DNA of 12,502 nucleotides from Pseudomonadota bacterium (GCA_023416335.1 JAEZHY010000124.1:1-12502), one strand, 5' to 3'; counted from the first letter of the stretch, positions 1 through 6,485 are shown. Numbers and translations: made by a program. The notes: generated by a model from the letters alone, not told the origin.

Positions 1-36
1 CCGTAGGATGGGTGGGAGCGGAGCGGGAACCCATCG
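1..36. repeat. Short palindromic intergenic repeat at the left edge
   Basis: GATGGGT at 7-13 is the inverted complement of ACCCATC at 29-35, separated by a purine-rich loop. The left boundary is cut by the window edge. The general form (GTAGGATGGGT, a GC-rich middle, then ACCCATC) is one I associate with short dispersed repeats between genes in many proteobacteria. That family link is from memory, and only this one copy is visible. It lies beyond the 3' end of mqnD and encodes nothing convincing. Confidence 0.45.
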
Positions 37-80
37 TTTTTGAGGTGTCGCTCCCCTCTCAGTCGCCGGGAAGCCCATTG

Positions 81-119
81 GCCGGACGGTGGGCACGGTG
101 AAGCTTGTGCCCACCCTAC
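81..119. repeat. GTGGGCAC palindromic repeat, copy 1
   Basis: GGTGGGCAC (88-96) and GTGCCCACC (107-115) form a perfect 9-bp inverted repeat around a 10-base loop, followed by CTAC. The same sequence, loop included, recurs at 10743-10782 with only a few differences. A 17-base block (81-97) also matches the reverse complement of 10922-10938 at 16 positions. The repeat sits just past the mqnD stop on the minus strand. There is no T-run on either side, so it is not a canonical intrinsic terminator, although the hairpin could protect transcript ends. Confidence 0.75.
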
Positions 120-163
120 ACGACTTCTGTGTCATCCTGTGTGTCTTTTGTCTTTAGACCCGG

Positions 164-994
164 TTAACTCCAGAACAGCGGCCCCTCGGGAAAGGGTTTC
201 TTCTCCAGGGCGCACGCTGCCTCCAAAATTGCTCTGAGTGCCTGTTCTCCTTCCACTCCGGCATCGATGCTGAAGTCATTGACGAACGTATCTATATGTC
301 TCCGGATTACGTCCGGTTCCATTTCCTGTGCGTTCCGGCTGATATACGGCCATGCCTCTTCGGGGTTGGTCTTTGAATACAGGATGCTTTCCCTGATCTT
401 GGCTTCGACCAGTCCAGCCATTTCCGGTCCGAGATCGCGCCGGATTGCGATCGCACCCAGGGGCAGGGGAAGTCCCGTATGTTCCTCCCACCACTTTCCG
501 AGATCGAGCACCATGTTAAGTCCGTACGACTGAAAGGTAAATCTGCCCTCGTGAATGATGACTCCGGCGTCTACCTCTCCGGTTGAAATTGCCGGCATTA
601 TCCGATCGAACTGCATCGGGATGCACGGTCCCCTGTGAATTCCCTGCAACTGGAGCAGAAGGTGCGCGGTCGTAAGCTTTCCGGGAATCGCCATTCTTGC
701 ATCCCGAAGTTCCTCCATGGGCACGGGCCGCCTGGAAACAACGAGCGGGCCGCAGCCTCTGCCTATTGCCCCTCCGGAACGCAAAAGCCAATATTTGTCG
801 AGAATATGCAGGACCGCATGCACTGATAGTTTGGATATATCGAGGACACCCTGTTTAACATGCTGGTTAAGCATCTCGACGTCCGCGAGCAAGAGGTCCA
901 GGGCAAAAGGCAGGTCGATTTTGCCCTGAGAAAAAGCGTAAAAGATATACGTGTCGTTGGGACATGGAGAATACCCGAGAGATAATTTCTTCAT
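164..994 (-). CDS. mqnD: 1,4-dihydroxy-6-naphthoate synthase (MqnD)
   Basis: The 276-residue protein has the MqnD fold family's hallmarks: SPCPNDTYIF at residues 9-18, the ISKLS segment near 53-57, GRGCGPLVV at 78-86, IPGKLTTA at 103-110, and VIIHEGRFTF at 145-154. His148 lies where the family's catalytic histidine is known (His145 in the Thermus enzyme). MqnD converts cyclic de-hypoxanthine futalosine to 1,4-dihydroxy-6-naphthoate in the futalosine route to menaquinone, in the cytosol. The length is normal for the family. The ATG start has GAAGG about six bases upstream and the N-terminus begins right before the conserved SPCPNDT block. It lies 41 bases downstream of mqnB on the same strand, so the two are almost certainly one transcript. 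No mqnA, mqnC or mqnE is in the window, so the rest of the pathway must be encoded elsewhere. Confidence 0.96.
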   Translation of the reverse strand: MKKLSLGYSPCPNDTYIFYAFSQGKIDLPFALDLLLADVEMLNQHVKQGVLDISKLSVHAVLHILDKYWLLRSGGAIGRGCGPLVVSRRPVPMEELRDARMAIPGKLTTAHLLLQLQGIHRGPCIPMQFDRIMPAISTGEVDAGVIIHEGRFTFQSYGLNMVLDLGKWWEEHTGLPLPLGAIAIRRDLGPEMAGLVEAKIRESILYSKTNPEEAWPYISRNAQEMEPDVIRRHIDTFVNDFSIDAGVEGEQALRAILEAACALEKKPFPEGPLFWS

Positions 995-1035
995 AAATAG
1001 CCTTCGTATCTTTCATCGAAAAGGAGATGGTCACA

Positions 1036-1845
1036 TCATCCGCGCCGTGCTTTTCTGGTGTGGATCGCGCGCATGACCGCTGCAACGGAGCGCTCTATCG
1101 CGAGTTTCAGATTCCATTCGCGTTTATCACGCACACCGGCCATGTTGCTGATTCCGCGAACCTCGAAAAACGGCACGCCGAAAAGGAAGCAGGCCTGTGC
1201 GACTGCGCTTCCTTCCATGTTCTCTGCAAGGGCTGCGTGTCGATTGAAGCGTTCGCCGGCCGTCCGGAGATCGCCGCTGACCATGCCGACCGTAAGACTC
1301 GGACCGTACGCAACGGAAAAAGAATCCGCGGATGGCTCCGGAACGAGCACGGGCTGAATCAGCCCGGTTTCGGAGTCGATGGCGTATCGGCCGGCGGGAA
1401 GGGACGATTCGATTCCTGCTTTGTCGAGAAAGGAATCCAGTGGAAAAGAGTCATAAACCGGAGATCCGCCATGCCGGAGAAGCGGAATCCCGATGCGGCT
1501 GGTTGGGTAAACGGCGCTGCTTTCCAGGATCCCTTCATCTCCGCAAAGAGAGACCCGCGTGACGACAACGTCTCCGATGCGCAAACCCGATTCGACATAT
1601 GCCCCCGCGCAGCCGATGTTCCAAACTTCGGCTGTTTGAAATTGCGTGAGAGCAGATGCGGTAACCGCCGCCGCATTTACCTTTCCGATCCCCGTTGTCC
1701 CGATCAGCAGCCTGACGTTGCCGAAGGTGTGGATACCGGCCTGATTCCCTGCGATCTGCAAAATGTCGGACCTTGGAAATGCCTCGGCAAGAGGAGACAC
1801 CTCAAAGGTTGTTGCACCGAATATGGCCAGATCGATCGATTCCAT
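1036..1845 (-). CDS. mqnB: Futalosine hydrolase (MqnB)
   Basis: This 269-residue protein belongs to the nucleoside phosphorylase/MTA-SAH nucleosidase superfamily. Visible motifs are GTTGIGKVNAAA (49-60), NIGCAGAY (76-83), the NMEG block with Glu211 (209-212) that binds the ribose, and RGISN (230-234). In MTA/SAH nucleosidases the last motif carries a catalytic Asp. The Asn seen here is, from my knowledge of the family, typical of futalosine hydrolases, so it supports MqnB over MtnN. The enzyme releases hypoxanthine from futalosine to give de-hypoxanthine futalosine. Its partner gene mqnD lies 41 bases downstream, which independently supports the assignment. The start has only a weak purine stretch (CGGAAAA) before the ATG, but the next residues enter the first beta strand directly. 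Expression probably starts at the candidate promoter at 1953-1981. Confidence 0.93.
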   Translation of the reverse strand: MESIDLAIFGATTFEVSPLAEAFPRSDILQIAGNQAGIHTFGNVRLLIGTTGIGKVNAAAVTASALTQFQTAEVWNIGCAGAYVESGLRIGDVVVTRVSLCGDEGILESSAVYPTSRIGIPLLRHGGSPVYDSFPLDSFLDKAGIESSLPAGRYAIDSETGLIQPVLVPEPSADSFSVAYGPSLTVGMVSGDLRTAGERFNRHAALAENMEGSAVAQACFLFGVPFFEVRGISNMAGVRDKREWNLKLAIERSVAAVMRAIHTRKARRG

Positions 1846-1952
1846 TTGTTTTCCGTAGGTGAGTATTCAGCAGGTCAGGAGCATATGCGTATTCGGAGCG
1901 TGCCGGTTCTGCGATACCCCGCGAGAGCATGCCGGCTTTCCTGCAATTGTGT

Positions 1953-1981
1953 AAGATACCTTTTTGGGTTCCTGAATTCAA
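1953..1981 (-). promoter_or_regulatory. Candidate sigma-70 promoter for mqnB-mqnD
   Basis: Read on the minus strand, TTGAAT (1976-1981) is followed by a 17-base spacer and TATCTT (1953-1958). Each hexamer matches four of six consensus positions with ideal spacing. The predicted start is near 1946, giving a leader of about 100 bases before the mqnB ATG. It lies in the 235-base gap between the DUF504 gene and mqnB, in which I see no gene. It is only a sequence match. Confidence 0.4.
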
Positions 1982-2080
1982 TTTAGAAGGCGGAAACCTT
2001 GTCGTTATGCTGTTCGATGGTCTCCTGTCGGCGCTGGCGCTGTCGGGAAACCGTTCCCCAACAATCAAGGGGCCTTTTCC

Positions 2081-2335
2081 TCATCCGGGCCTTCGCCATA
2101 TCAGGATGCCGTCCTTATAGACTTCTCTGATCCTGTGAAACGGAATTGTCGTCATCTCGCCTGATTCATCTTCCAACTGAAACGAAAAATGGTTCCCCTC
2201 TTCAAAACGGATTTCTTTGAACGGTATTCGGACAAGTTTTTGCGCTTGATTGTCCTGGTAACCGATCTCGAAGGAACCCATTCCGAAGTCCCTGTCCCAT
2301 CGAATCCTGTTCAGAAGTTGCTGAATGGGGACCAT
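2081..2335 (-). CDS. MJ1316/DUF504 (UPF0248) domain protein
   Basis: This is a small, 84-residue, single-domain protein. It shows the family pattern WDRDFGMGSFEIGYQD (13-28), a strand ending in IPFHRIREV (64-72), and a C-terminal ILIWRR (78-82); His67, Arg68 and Trp80 are the most recognisable positions. The family is known in archaea as UPF0248/DUF504 and has been renamed the MJ1316 RNA cyclic group end recognition domain, on the proposal that it senses 2',3'-cyclic phosphate RNA ends. The biochemical role is not proven by anything seen here. I chose the ATG at 2333-2335, with GGAG ten bases upstream. A start 19 codons further upstream would add an unconserved tail. It is divergent from fabH, and no RNA ligase or nucleotidyltransferase gene is nearby. 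Confidence 0.82.
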   Translation of the reverse strand: MVPIQQLLNRIRWDRDFGMGSFEIGYQDNQAQKLVRIPFKEIRFEEGNHFSFQLEDESGEMTTIPFHRIREVYKDGILIWRRPG

Positions 2336-2460
2336 GATTGCTTCGCTCCGATTATTCCGAATAGTTTTCCCGGTCCCCGATATTGTAAGCATTAAAGCCG
2401 GTTGGCGGATATCTGCGGTGACGGCCGCAATTCAGACTAACGAGTCATGGACTTGAACAG

Positions 2461-2490
2461 TTGACTAGCACAAACCTGTGCGGTTATCAT
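2461..2490 (+). promoter_or_regulatory. Candidate sigma-70 promoter for fabH
   Basis: TTGACT (2461-2466) is followed by an 18-base spacer and TATCAT (2485-2490). Each hexamer matches five of six consensus positions. The implied start is near 2497, about 130 bases before the fabH ATG. The divergent gap 2336-2628 otherwise shows no gene on either strand. No convincing promoter for the minus-strand DUF504 gene was found in it. Confidence 0.45.
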
Positions 2491-2628
2491 CAGCATTCTT
2501 TTCTAAAGGATCTGCACGAAACCACCTCGTTCGTAGCTTAAGCATCCCGGAGAAGATAATTAAGGCAATACTTTTTGGCTCCGCTGAAGGTTGAGGGGCT
2601 CAACTACACGTGAGGAAAAGCGGTCAAA

Positions 2629-3627
2629 ATGACAAAACCACGAGCTTACATACGATCGGTCGGACATTATGTGCCGGAGAAAAGGCTCACTAATGAAGAC
2701 CTGAAAGAGATGCTCCAGGTTGATGAAGAATGGATCGTTACACGAACGGGTATTCGGGAGCGAAGAATTCTCGAACCGGGCCTCGGTAATTCCTTCATGG
2801 CTGTTCGCGCTGCGCGGGAGTGCCTGGACAGAGCCGGCGTCAAAGCAGACGAACTGGATCTGATAATCGTGGGCACCATGACGCCGGACATGCCCGTGCC
2901 TTCGACGGCCTCCCTGGTACAAAAAGAAATAGGGGCGGTCAATTGCTGGGGGTTCGATCTTTCCGCCGGCTGCTCGGGATTCCTTTTCGCCTTTTCGACC
3001 GGCGCGCAGCTGATCGAGACGGGCAGGTATCAAAAGATACTGGTGATTGGGAGTGATGTTCAGAGCTGTTTTGTCGACTATACGGATCCTTCGACCTGCG
3101 TGCTGTTCGGGGATGGAGCGGGAGCTGCTCTCCTGGAGCCCTGTCCGGAACCGGGTTATGGAGCCCTGGACTTCATTCAGCACATGGACGGCAATGGAGT
3201 AGAGTTCCTTTCGGTGAAAGCCGGAGGGAGCCTCAGGCCTGCTTCGATCGAAACGGTCAAAAACAAGGAACACTTCATTCGCCAGGACGGCAGGCAGGTT
3301 TTCAAGCGCGCCGTGACCGAAATGGCTGAAGTGTCCGCGCGGATTCTGGAGCAAAACGGACTGACGGGGGATGACGTCGCGCTCTTTATCCCGCATCAGG
3401 CCAACATCCGCATCATAGATGCATGTGCGGCGAGGATGGGGATCGATCCGGAAAAGGTCATGGTCAACATCGACCGCTATGCCAATACGTGCTGCGGCAC
3501 CATTTCATTATGCCTCTACCAGGCTTTGGTCGAGGAAAAAAGGATCGGCAAAGGCGATTACCTGGTGATGTCCGCTTTTGGAGCGGGATTTACCTGGGGC
3601 AGCGTGCTCATCAGGTGGTGGGAGTAG
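2629..3627 (+). CDS. fabH: Beta-ketoacyl-ACP synthase III (FabH family)
   Basis: This 332-residue thiolase-fold enzyme is full length for KAS III. The catalytic triad is visible: Cys115 in SAGCSGF (112-118), His256 in PHQANIRI (255-262), and Asn286 in YANTCCGTIS (284-293). DEEWIVTRTGIRERR (32-46) is the usual N-terminal KAS III signature and FGDGAGAALLE (160-170) is also conserved. The enzyme normally condenses acetyl-CoA or another short acyl-CoA with malonyl-ACP to start fatty acid synthesis. The Asn motif is unusual: most FabH proteins have GNTSAAS where this one has ANTCCGT. The start follows GAGG 13 bases upstream. The gene stands alone, not in a fab cluster, and ends in a strong terminator. 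A different acyl-CoA preference, or a role in a special beta-keto condensation, is possible. Confidence 0.92.
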   Translation: MTKPRAYIRSVGHYVPEKRLTNEDLKEMLQVDEEWIVTRTGIRERRILEPGLGNSFMAVRAARECLDRAGVKADELDLIIVGTMTPDMPVPSTASLVQKEIGAVNCWGFDLSAGCSGFLFAFSTGAQLIETGRYQKILVIGSDVQSCFVDYTDPSTCVLFGDGAGAALLEPCPEPGYGALDFIQHMDGNGVEFLSVKAGGSLRPASIETVKNKEHFIRQDGRQVFKRAVTEMAEVSARILEQNGLTGDDVALFIPHQANIRIIDACAARMGIDPEKVMVNIDRYANTCCGTISLCLYQALVEEKRIGKGDYLVMSAFGAGFTWGSVLIRWWE

Positions 3628-3676
3628 AGCAGGGCGCCGGCCGCTCTTTGGTCAATATTTCGCAGTGTTCAGGATG

Positions 3677-3715
3677 ACAACCCGGAAGGGGGTAATCTCT
3701 TCCGGGTTGTTTATT
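3677..3715 (+). terminator. Rho-independent terminator after fabH
   Basis: A perfect 12-bp inverted repeat, ACAACCCGGAAG (3677-3688) with CTTCCGGGTTGT (3699-3710), encloses a 10-base loop. It is followed directly by a T-rich tail that continues to about 3721 (TTATTCTTTTT). It lies 50 bases after the fabH stop, so it separates fabH from the next gene, which must have its own promoter. Confidence 0.92.
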
Positions 3716-3773
3716 CTTTTTGGGAAAAATGCAATTGATGATTACCCATACTGTTTGGGAGAGGAACAACAAA

Positions 3774-3780
3774 AAGGAGA
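3774..3780 (+). promoter_or_regulatory. Strong ribosome binding site fixing the start at 3788
   Basis: AAGGAGA lies seven bases before the ATG at 3788. The open frame runs upstream through the fabH terminator to 3578, but only the ATG at 3788 has this Shine-Dalgarno sequence, so the upstream extension is not coding. Confidence 0.85.
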
Positions 3781-3787
3781 ATTGATA

Positions 3788-4339
3788 ATGGCAAAAGCGA
3801 GTGAGAGCACACTCTACAGCAGCGGCCTGAAAGGTGCTGAGGCCGAGTTTGGAATGCAGGCTGAAAAATGGGGCGTTGGAGAAGTAAACTTTTCCTACGA
3901 GGGACATACTCCTTCGCGTGACCGTGGTCTGGTCGTGCTTGGGCCGGAAGAGATGAAAAGAGGCGACATCAGCATGGAGATCGTCTGCATGCGCATGAAC
4001 CGGACCTATTCGAGCGCCGAGACAATCCGCAAAGTCATGCAGATGATTTTCCATATGGTAAACAACGGCTTCCAGATATTTGTGGTAGGCTGGATTCAGC
4101 CCAACAATACTGTAAAAGGCGGGACCGGTTGGACCGTCGAACTGGCCAAGCTTTTCAACCGGCCTTTGAGCGTCTTCGACCAGGATAAGAATGCGTGGTT
4201 CTCTTGGGAAAACAATTCATGGGTGGAGAGTGAGCCTGTGATCGAGTACAAGACCTTCGTGGGCACGGGGACCCGGTACCTCAGCGATGAGGGCAAAAAA
4301 GCAATCCAGGACCTCTTCCAGCGCTCTTTTAAGGGCTGA
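3788..4339 (+). CDS. Uncharacterised protein, possible SLOG/Rossmann-like nucleotide-binding fold
   Basis: This 183-residue soluble protein has no signal peptide or membrane helix. Near the N-terminus is LYSSGLKGAEAEFG (9-22), which resembles the SGGAxGAD-type glycine turn of SLOG/DprA-like folds. SYEGH (36-40) and MNRTY (70-74) follow. A hydrophobic strand FQIFVVGWI (95-103) leads into the loop TVKGGTGWTVELA (108-120), another typical phosphate-binding shape. The C-terminus has FVGTGTRYLSDEGKKAIQDL (157-176). In the family I recall, related proteins carry a strand ending in VGTI and then a GGTGWAVQ loop, which fits, but no member has a function I can name. Substrate and partners are unknown. 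The gene is monocistronic between the fabH terminator and a repeat-rich spacer, with a very strong ribosome binding site that suggests good expression. I am sure it is a gene, but only moderately sure of the fold. Confidence 0.88.
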   Translation: MAKASESTLYSSGLKGAEAEFGMQAEKWGVGEVNFSYEGHTPSRDRGLVVLGPEEMKRGDISMEIVCMRMNRTYSSAETIRKVMQMIFHMVNNGFQIFVVGWIQPNNTVKGGTGWTVELAKLFNRPLSVFDQDKNAWFSWENNSWVESEPVIEYKTFVGTGTRYLSDEGKKAIQDLFQRSFKG

Positions 4340-4418
4340 GTCTTTCGCGGCGAATCTCGCGGAAAGTAAATGCTTTTATCGTTCTTCAATCAAAAAGGTG
4401 TTGAGGCGAATCAAAGAT

Positions 4419-4472
4419 GTTGAGGCGCGGTTTCCCGACCGCGCCGGCACGCTCAGGAAACCGTGCCTCAAC
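4419..4472. repeat. Palindrome able to form two alternative hairpins
   Basis: GTTGAGGCGCGGTTTCC (4419-4435) pairs with 4456-4472 at 16 of 17 positions, and the exception is a G-T wobble. Inside it, GGCGCGGT (4424-4431) also pairs perfectly with ACCGCGCC (4438-4445) across a 6-base loop. The two pairings share bases and cannot form together. The layout resembles a mobile short palindromic repeat (REP or MITE remnant) more than a gene-specific switch, because it is 280 bases from ispH. No second copy is in the window. Confidence 0.7.
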
Positions 4473-4533
4473 CAGACGAGGATGGAAGTTTATATCTCGT
4501 TCAAACGGCATCCGTGATACGGCGGCCCGCTGG

Positions 4534-4560
4534 ATCCCGGCTCAGAGGCACTGCCGGGAT
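4534..4560. repeat. ATCCCGGC palindromic repeat, copy 1
   Basis: ATCCCGGC (4534-4541) and GCCGGGAT (4553-4560) are perfect 8-bp arms around an 11-base loop, followed by GACG and a GCCGGGCGCCGG stretch. A similar unit with the same order of elements is at 6511-6568. I recall very similar TGGATCCCGGC...GCCGGGATGAC units dispersed in proteobacterial genomes; that is memory, not a search. Confidence 0.65.
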
Positions 4561-4668
4561 GACGTTGCCGGGCGCCGGTCCCGAGCGTTGAAGTCCTCAT
4601 CCTCCGAGCCGATAAGAGCCGGTTTGCCCTCAGCCATGCTGTTCGACATTTTCCGCAGCTCGCAGTTA

Positions 4669-4697
4669 TTGCCGGCATCCCTGAAACTTGATAGGAT
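4669..4697 (+). promoter_or_regulatory. Candidate sigma-70 promoter for ispH-ubiA
   Basis: TTGCCG (4669-4674), a 17-base spacer, and TAGGAT (4692-4697) give four of six matches in each hexamer. The implied start near 4704 leaves a leader of about 50 bases before the ATG at 4755. Confidence 0.35.
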
Positions 4698-4754
4698 TCG
4701 CCGCTGCAGTCGCATCCATGATTGCTCCAATGCCGATCTGAAGACTGGATACAG

Positions 4755-6485
4755 ATGAAGGTAATCGTAGCGAAAACGGCGGGTTTCTGCAAAGGGGTCC
4801 GTGACGCCATCGAAATAACGATGGAAGCCATCCAGAAACGTCAGGATGGGGAAGATATCTGCACCTTCGGACCGCTCATTCATAATCGCCAGGTTCTGAT
4901 GATGCTCGAAAAAAAGGGCGTCGTCGAACAAAACCAAATCGAGAACTGCTCGGGCAAGAAGGTGGTGATCCGTGCCCACGGTATTCCCCCCACTACTCGA
5001 CAGGAACTGCATTCCCAGGGGGCGAACCTGCTGGATGCAACGTGCAAACGCGTGGCCAGGGTTCATGCTGCCATAAAGAGGCATGCGCGGCGCGGGTATT
5101 ACACCATCATCGTCGGTGATGCAGACCATGCCGAAGTAATCGGTCTTCTCGGCTACACGGAAAATCGCGGGATCGTCATCAACAAACCCGAACAGATAGA
5201 GAAGCTTCCCGAACACTGGGACAACGTGCTCCTGGTTGCGCAGACGACCCAGAACGAAGAAGTATTCCGTGAAATCGAGGAGGCTTTCCTCCGCAAATAC
5301 CCCAACGGGATTGTCAAAAACACGATCTGCGATTCTACTCAGGAGCGGCAGGCCGAGGTGAGGAGCCTCTGCACCAGGGTAGAGGCGATGGTCATTGTCG
5401 GCGGGCTTCACAGCGGAAACACCGTCCGGTTGTCTGAGGTGGCCCGTGATTGCACCACGCCAACCTTCCACGTGGAGACGGAAGCGGACCTGGATGCCGA
5501 GCAGATGTCGCGTTATTCCTGCGTGGGGGTATCCGCCGGGGCGTCCACCCCGAATTGGATCATAAGAAATGTTGTGGAATTCCTCGAAGCGATCAGGCCC
5601 GAAGACCAGGGGTTTCGCTGGAAAGTGTTGCTGGAGCGGCTTGCCTACAGCAATTTCTACATAGCCCTGGGCACGGCACTCCTGCCCCTGGCCGCCCAGG
5701 CACTTACGGGTTTCTCCGGTTCGGCTGCCTTCAGCATCATGGCCGCTGCCTATGCTTTTGCGATGCATACCTTGAATGTTTATCTCGATCGAGACGCCAT
5801 CCAGCTGAACGACCCGGTGCGGGCGGCGTTCTACCAGAGATGGAGGCTCGTTTTTACCCGGGCCGGCATCGGATCCGTTGTCCTGGCGCTCATACTCGCG
5901 TTGAGCATAGGTACCGTCAACTTTCTCGTCATGCTTGCGCTGATTCTGTTCGGCCTCCTCTACGGTGTGCCTCTTATCGTTCCGACATGGCTGGAGAAGT
6001 TCCCGGTCAAAATAAAAGACATACCGACCTCAAAGACTTTTTTTGTTCCCGTGGCCTGGGCGGCTGTAAGCGTAATCCTGCCATACTTCTCGAATACGAG
6101 TGCGGTAGGACGGCTCGCTTTCGCGTTCTGGATCATTTTCCTCTTTTGCCTGGTACGGACGACCCTGCATGATTTTTTGGCCGTACAGGGGGACAGGCTG
6201 GTCGGGAAGGAAACACTGGTCGTGCTGGCGGGTGAGAAGGAGACCGCCTACTTCACCCTCGGAGTGCTCGTGGTCCTCGTGCTCTCTCTACTCCTCGGTC
6301 GTGCAACGGGCCTTGCGACGAACTTCTCGCTTTTCATGCTGATACCGGCCGCGATTTACGGATACTATCTGAAAACGGGATCGGAGAAGAGACTCAGGGA
6401 AGACCCCGTCTATGAAACCCTCATCGAAATCGTTCTTATCGGAACCGGCTTGTCGGCCTTGATCTGGAACGTGCTCACCCACTGA
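4755..6485 (+). CDS. ispH: IspH fused to a UbiA-family membrane prenyltransferase domain
   Basis: The 576-residue protein is about twice the usual IspH length. Residues 1-280 are IspH, 4-hydroxy-3-methylbut-2-enyl diphosphate reductase, the last MEP-pathway step to IPP and DMAPP. The three 4Fe-4S cysteines are Cys12 (GFCKGV), Cys97 (DATCKRV) and Cys192 (TICDSTQ). The substrate histidines are His43, His75 (RAHG) and His125, with Glu127 in HAEV. LHSGNT (218-223) and SAGASTP (260-266) complete the site. From about 295 the protein is hydrophobic, with roughly seven to nine helices to 573. It carries UbiA-type acidic motifs: NVYLDRD (341-347) in place of NDxxD, and HDFLAVQGDRLVGKETL (472-488) with Asp473 and Asp480. 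UbiA enzymes put polyprenyl chains on aromatic acceptors at the membrane. The acceptor is unknown, but menaquinone synthesis is favoured by mqnB and mqnD nearby. I chose the ATG at 4755 because it starts exactly at the IspH N-terminus. The upstream in-frame TTG at 4722 would add 11 unconserved residues. The domains are in one unbroken frame. Confidence 0.93.
   Translation: MKVIVAKTAGFCKGVRDAIEITMEAIQKRQDGEDICTFGPLIHNRQVLMMLEKKGVVEQNQIENCSGKKVVIRAHGIPPTTRQELHSQGANLLDATCKRVARVHAAIKRHARRGYYTIIVGDADHAEVIGLLGYTENRGIVINKPEQIEKLPEHWDNVLLVAQTTQNEEVFREIEEAFLRKYPNGIVKNTICDSTQERQAEVRSLCTRVEAMVIVGGLHSGNTVRLSEVARDCTTPTFHVETEADLDAEQMSRYSCVGVSAGASTPNWIIRNVVEFLEAIRPEDQGFRWKVLLERLAYSNFYIALGTALLPLAAQALTGFSGSAAFSIMAAAYAFAMHTLNVYLDRDAIQLNDPVRAAFYQRWRLVFTRAGIGSVVLALILALSIGTVNFLVMLALILFGLLYGVPLIVPTWLEKFPVKIKDIPTSKTFFVPVAWAAVSVILPYFSNTSAVGRLAFAFWIIFLFCLVRTTLHDFLAVQGDRLVGKETLVVLAGEKETAYFTLGVLVVLVLSLLLGRATGLATNFSLFMLIPAAIYGYYLKTGSEKRLREDPVYETLIEIVLIGTGLSALIWNVLTH

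Larger units (their letters stand above)
4340..4754. other. Repeat-rich 415-base intergenic region upstream of ispH
   Basis: I see no gene here on either strand. It contains a 19-base-spaced direct repeat of TGTTGAGGCG (4399-4408 and 4418-4427), a large palindrome (4419-4472), an ATCCCGGC palindrome (4534-4560), and a candidate ispH promoter (4669-4697). A short imperfect CTTTC/GAAAG hairpin just after the stop at 4339 has no T-run and is a poor terminator. Confidence 0.7.

Noticed and set aside
88..115. GTGGGCAC hairpins as intrinsic terminators of mqnD and the PPDK_N-type gene
   Set aside because: Neither copy is followed by a T-run on the relevant strand, and the conserved loop points to a dispersed repeat.
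1027..1986. Long plus-strand open frame of 319 codons opposite mqnB
   Set aside because: It is antisense to a clearly conserved mqnB frame. Its translation is rich in Arg and Cys with no family resemblance, and it has no ribosome binding site. It is a typical shadow in GC-rich DNA.
3578..3787. Upstream extension of the SLOG-like gene by 70 codons
   Set aside because: It would read through the end of fabH and its terminator hairpin, and the only good ribosome binding site is before 3788.
4400..4600. CRISPR array, because of repeated GGCGCGGTTTCC- and ATCCCGGC-type motifs
   Set aside because: The motifs are inverted pairs, not regularly spaced direct repeats with unique spacers, and no cas gene is present.
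4542..5768. Long minus-strand open frame of 408 codons opposite ispH
   Set aside because: It overlaps the conserved IspH domain and runs into the palindromic repeats upstream. The translation shows no recognisable domain.
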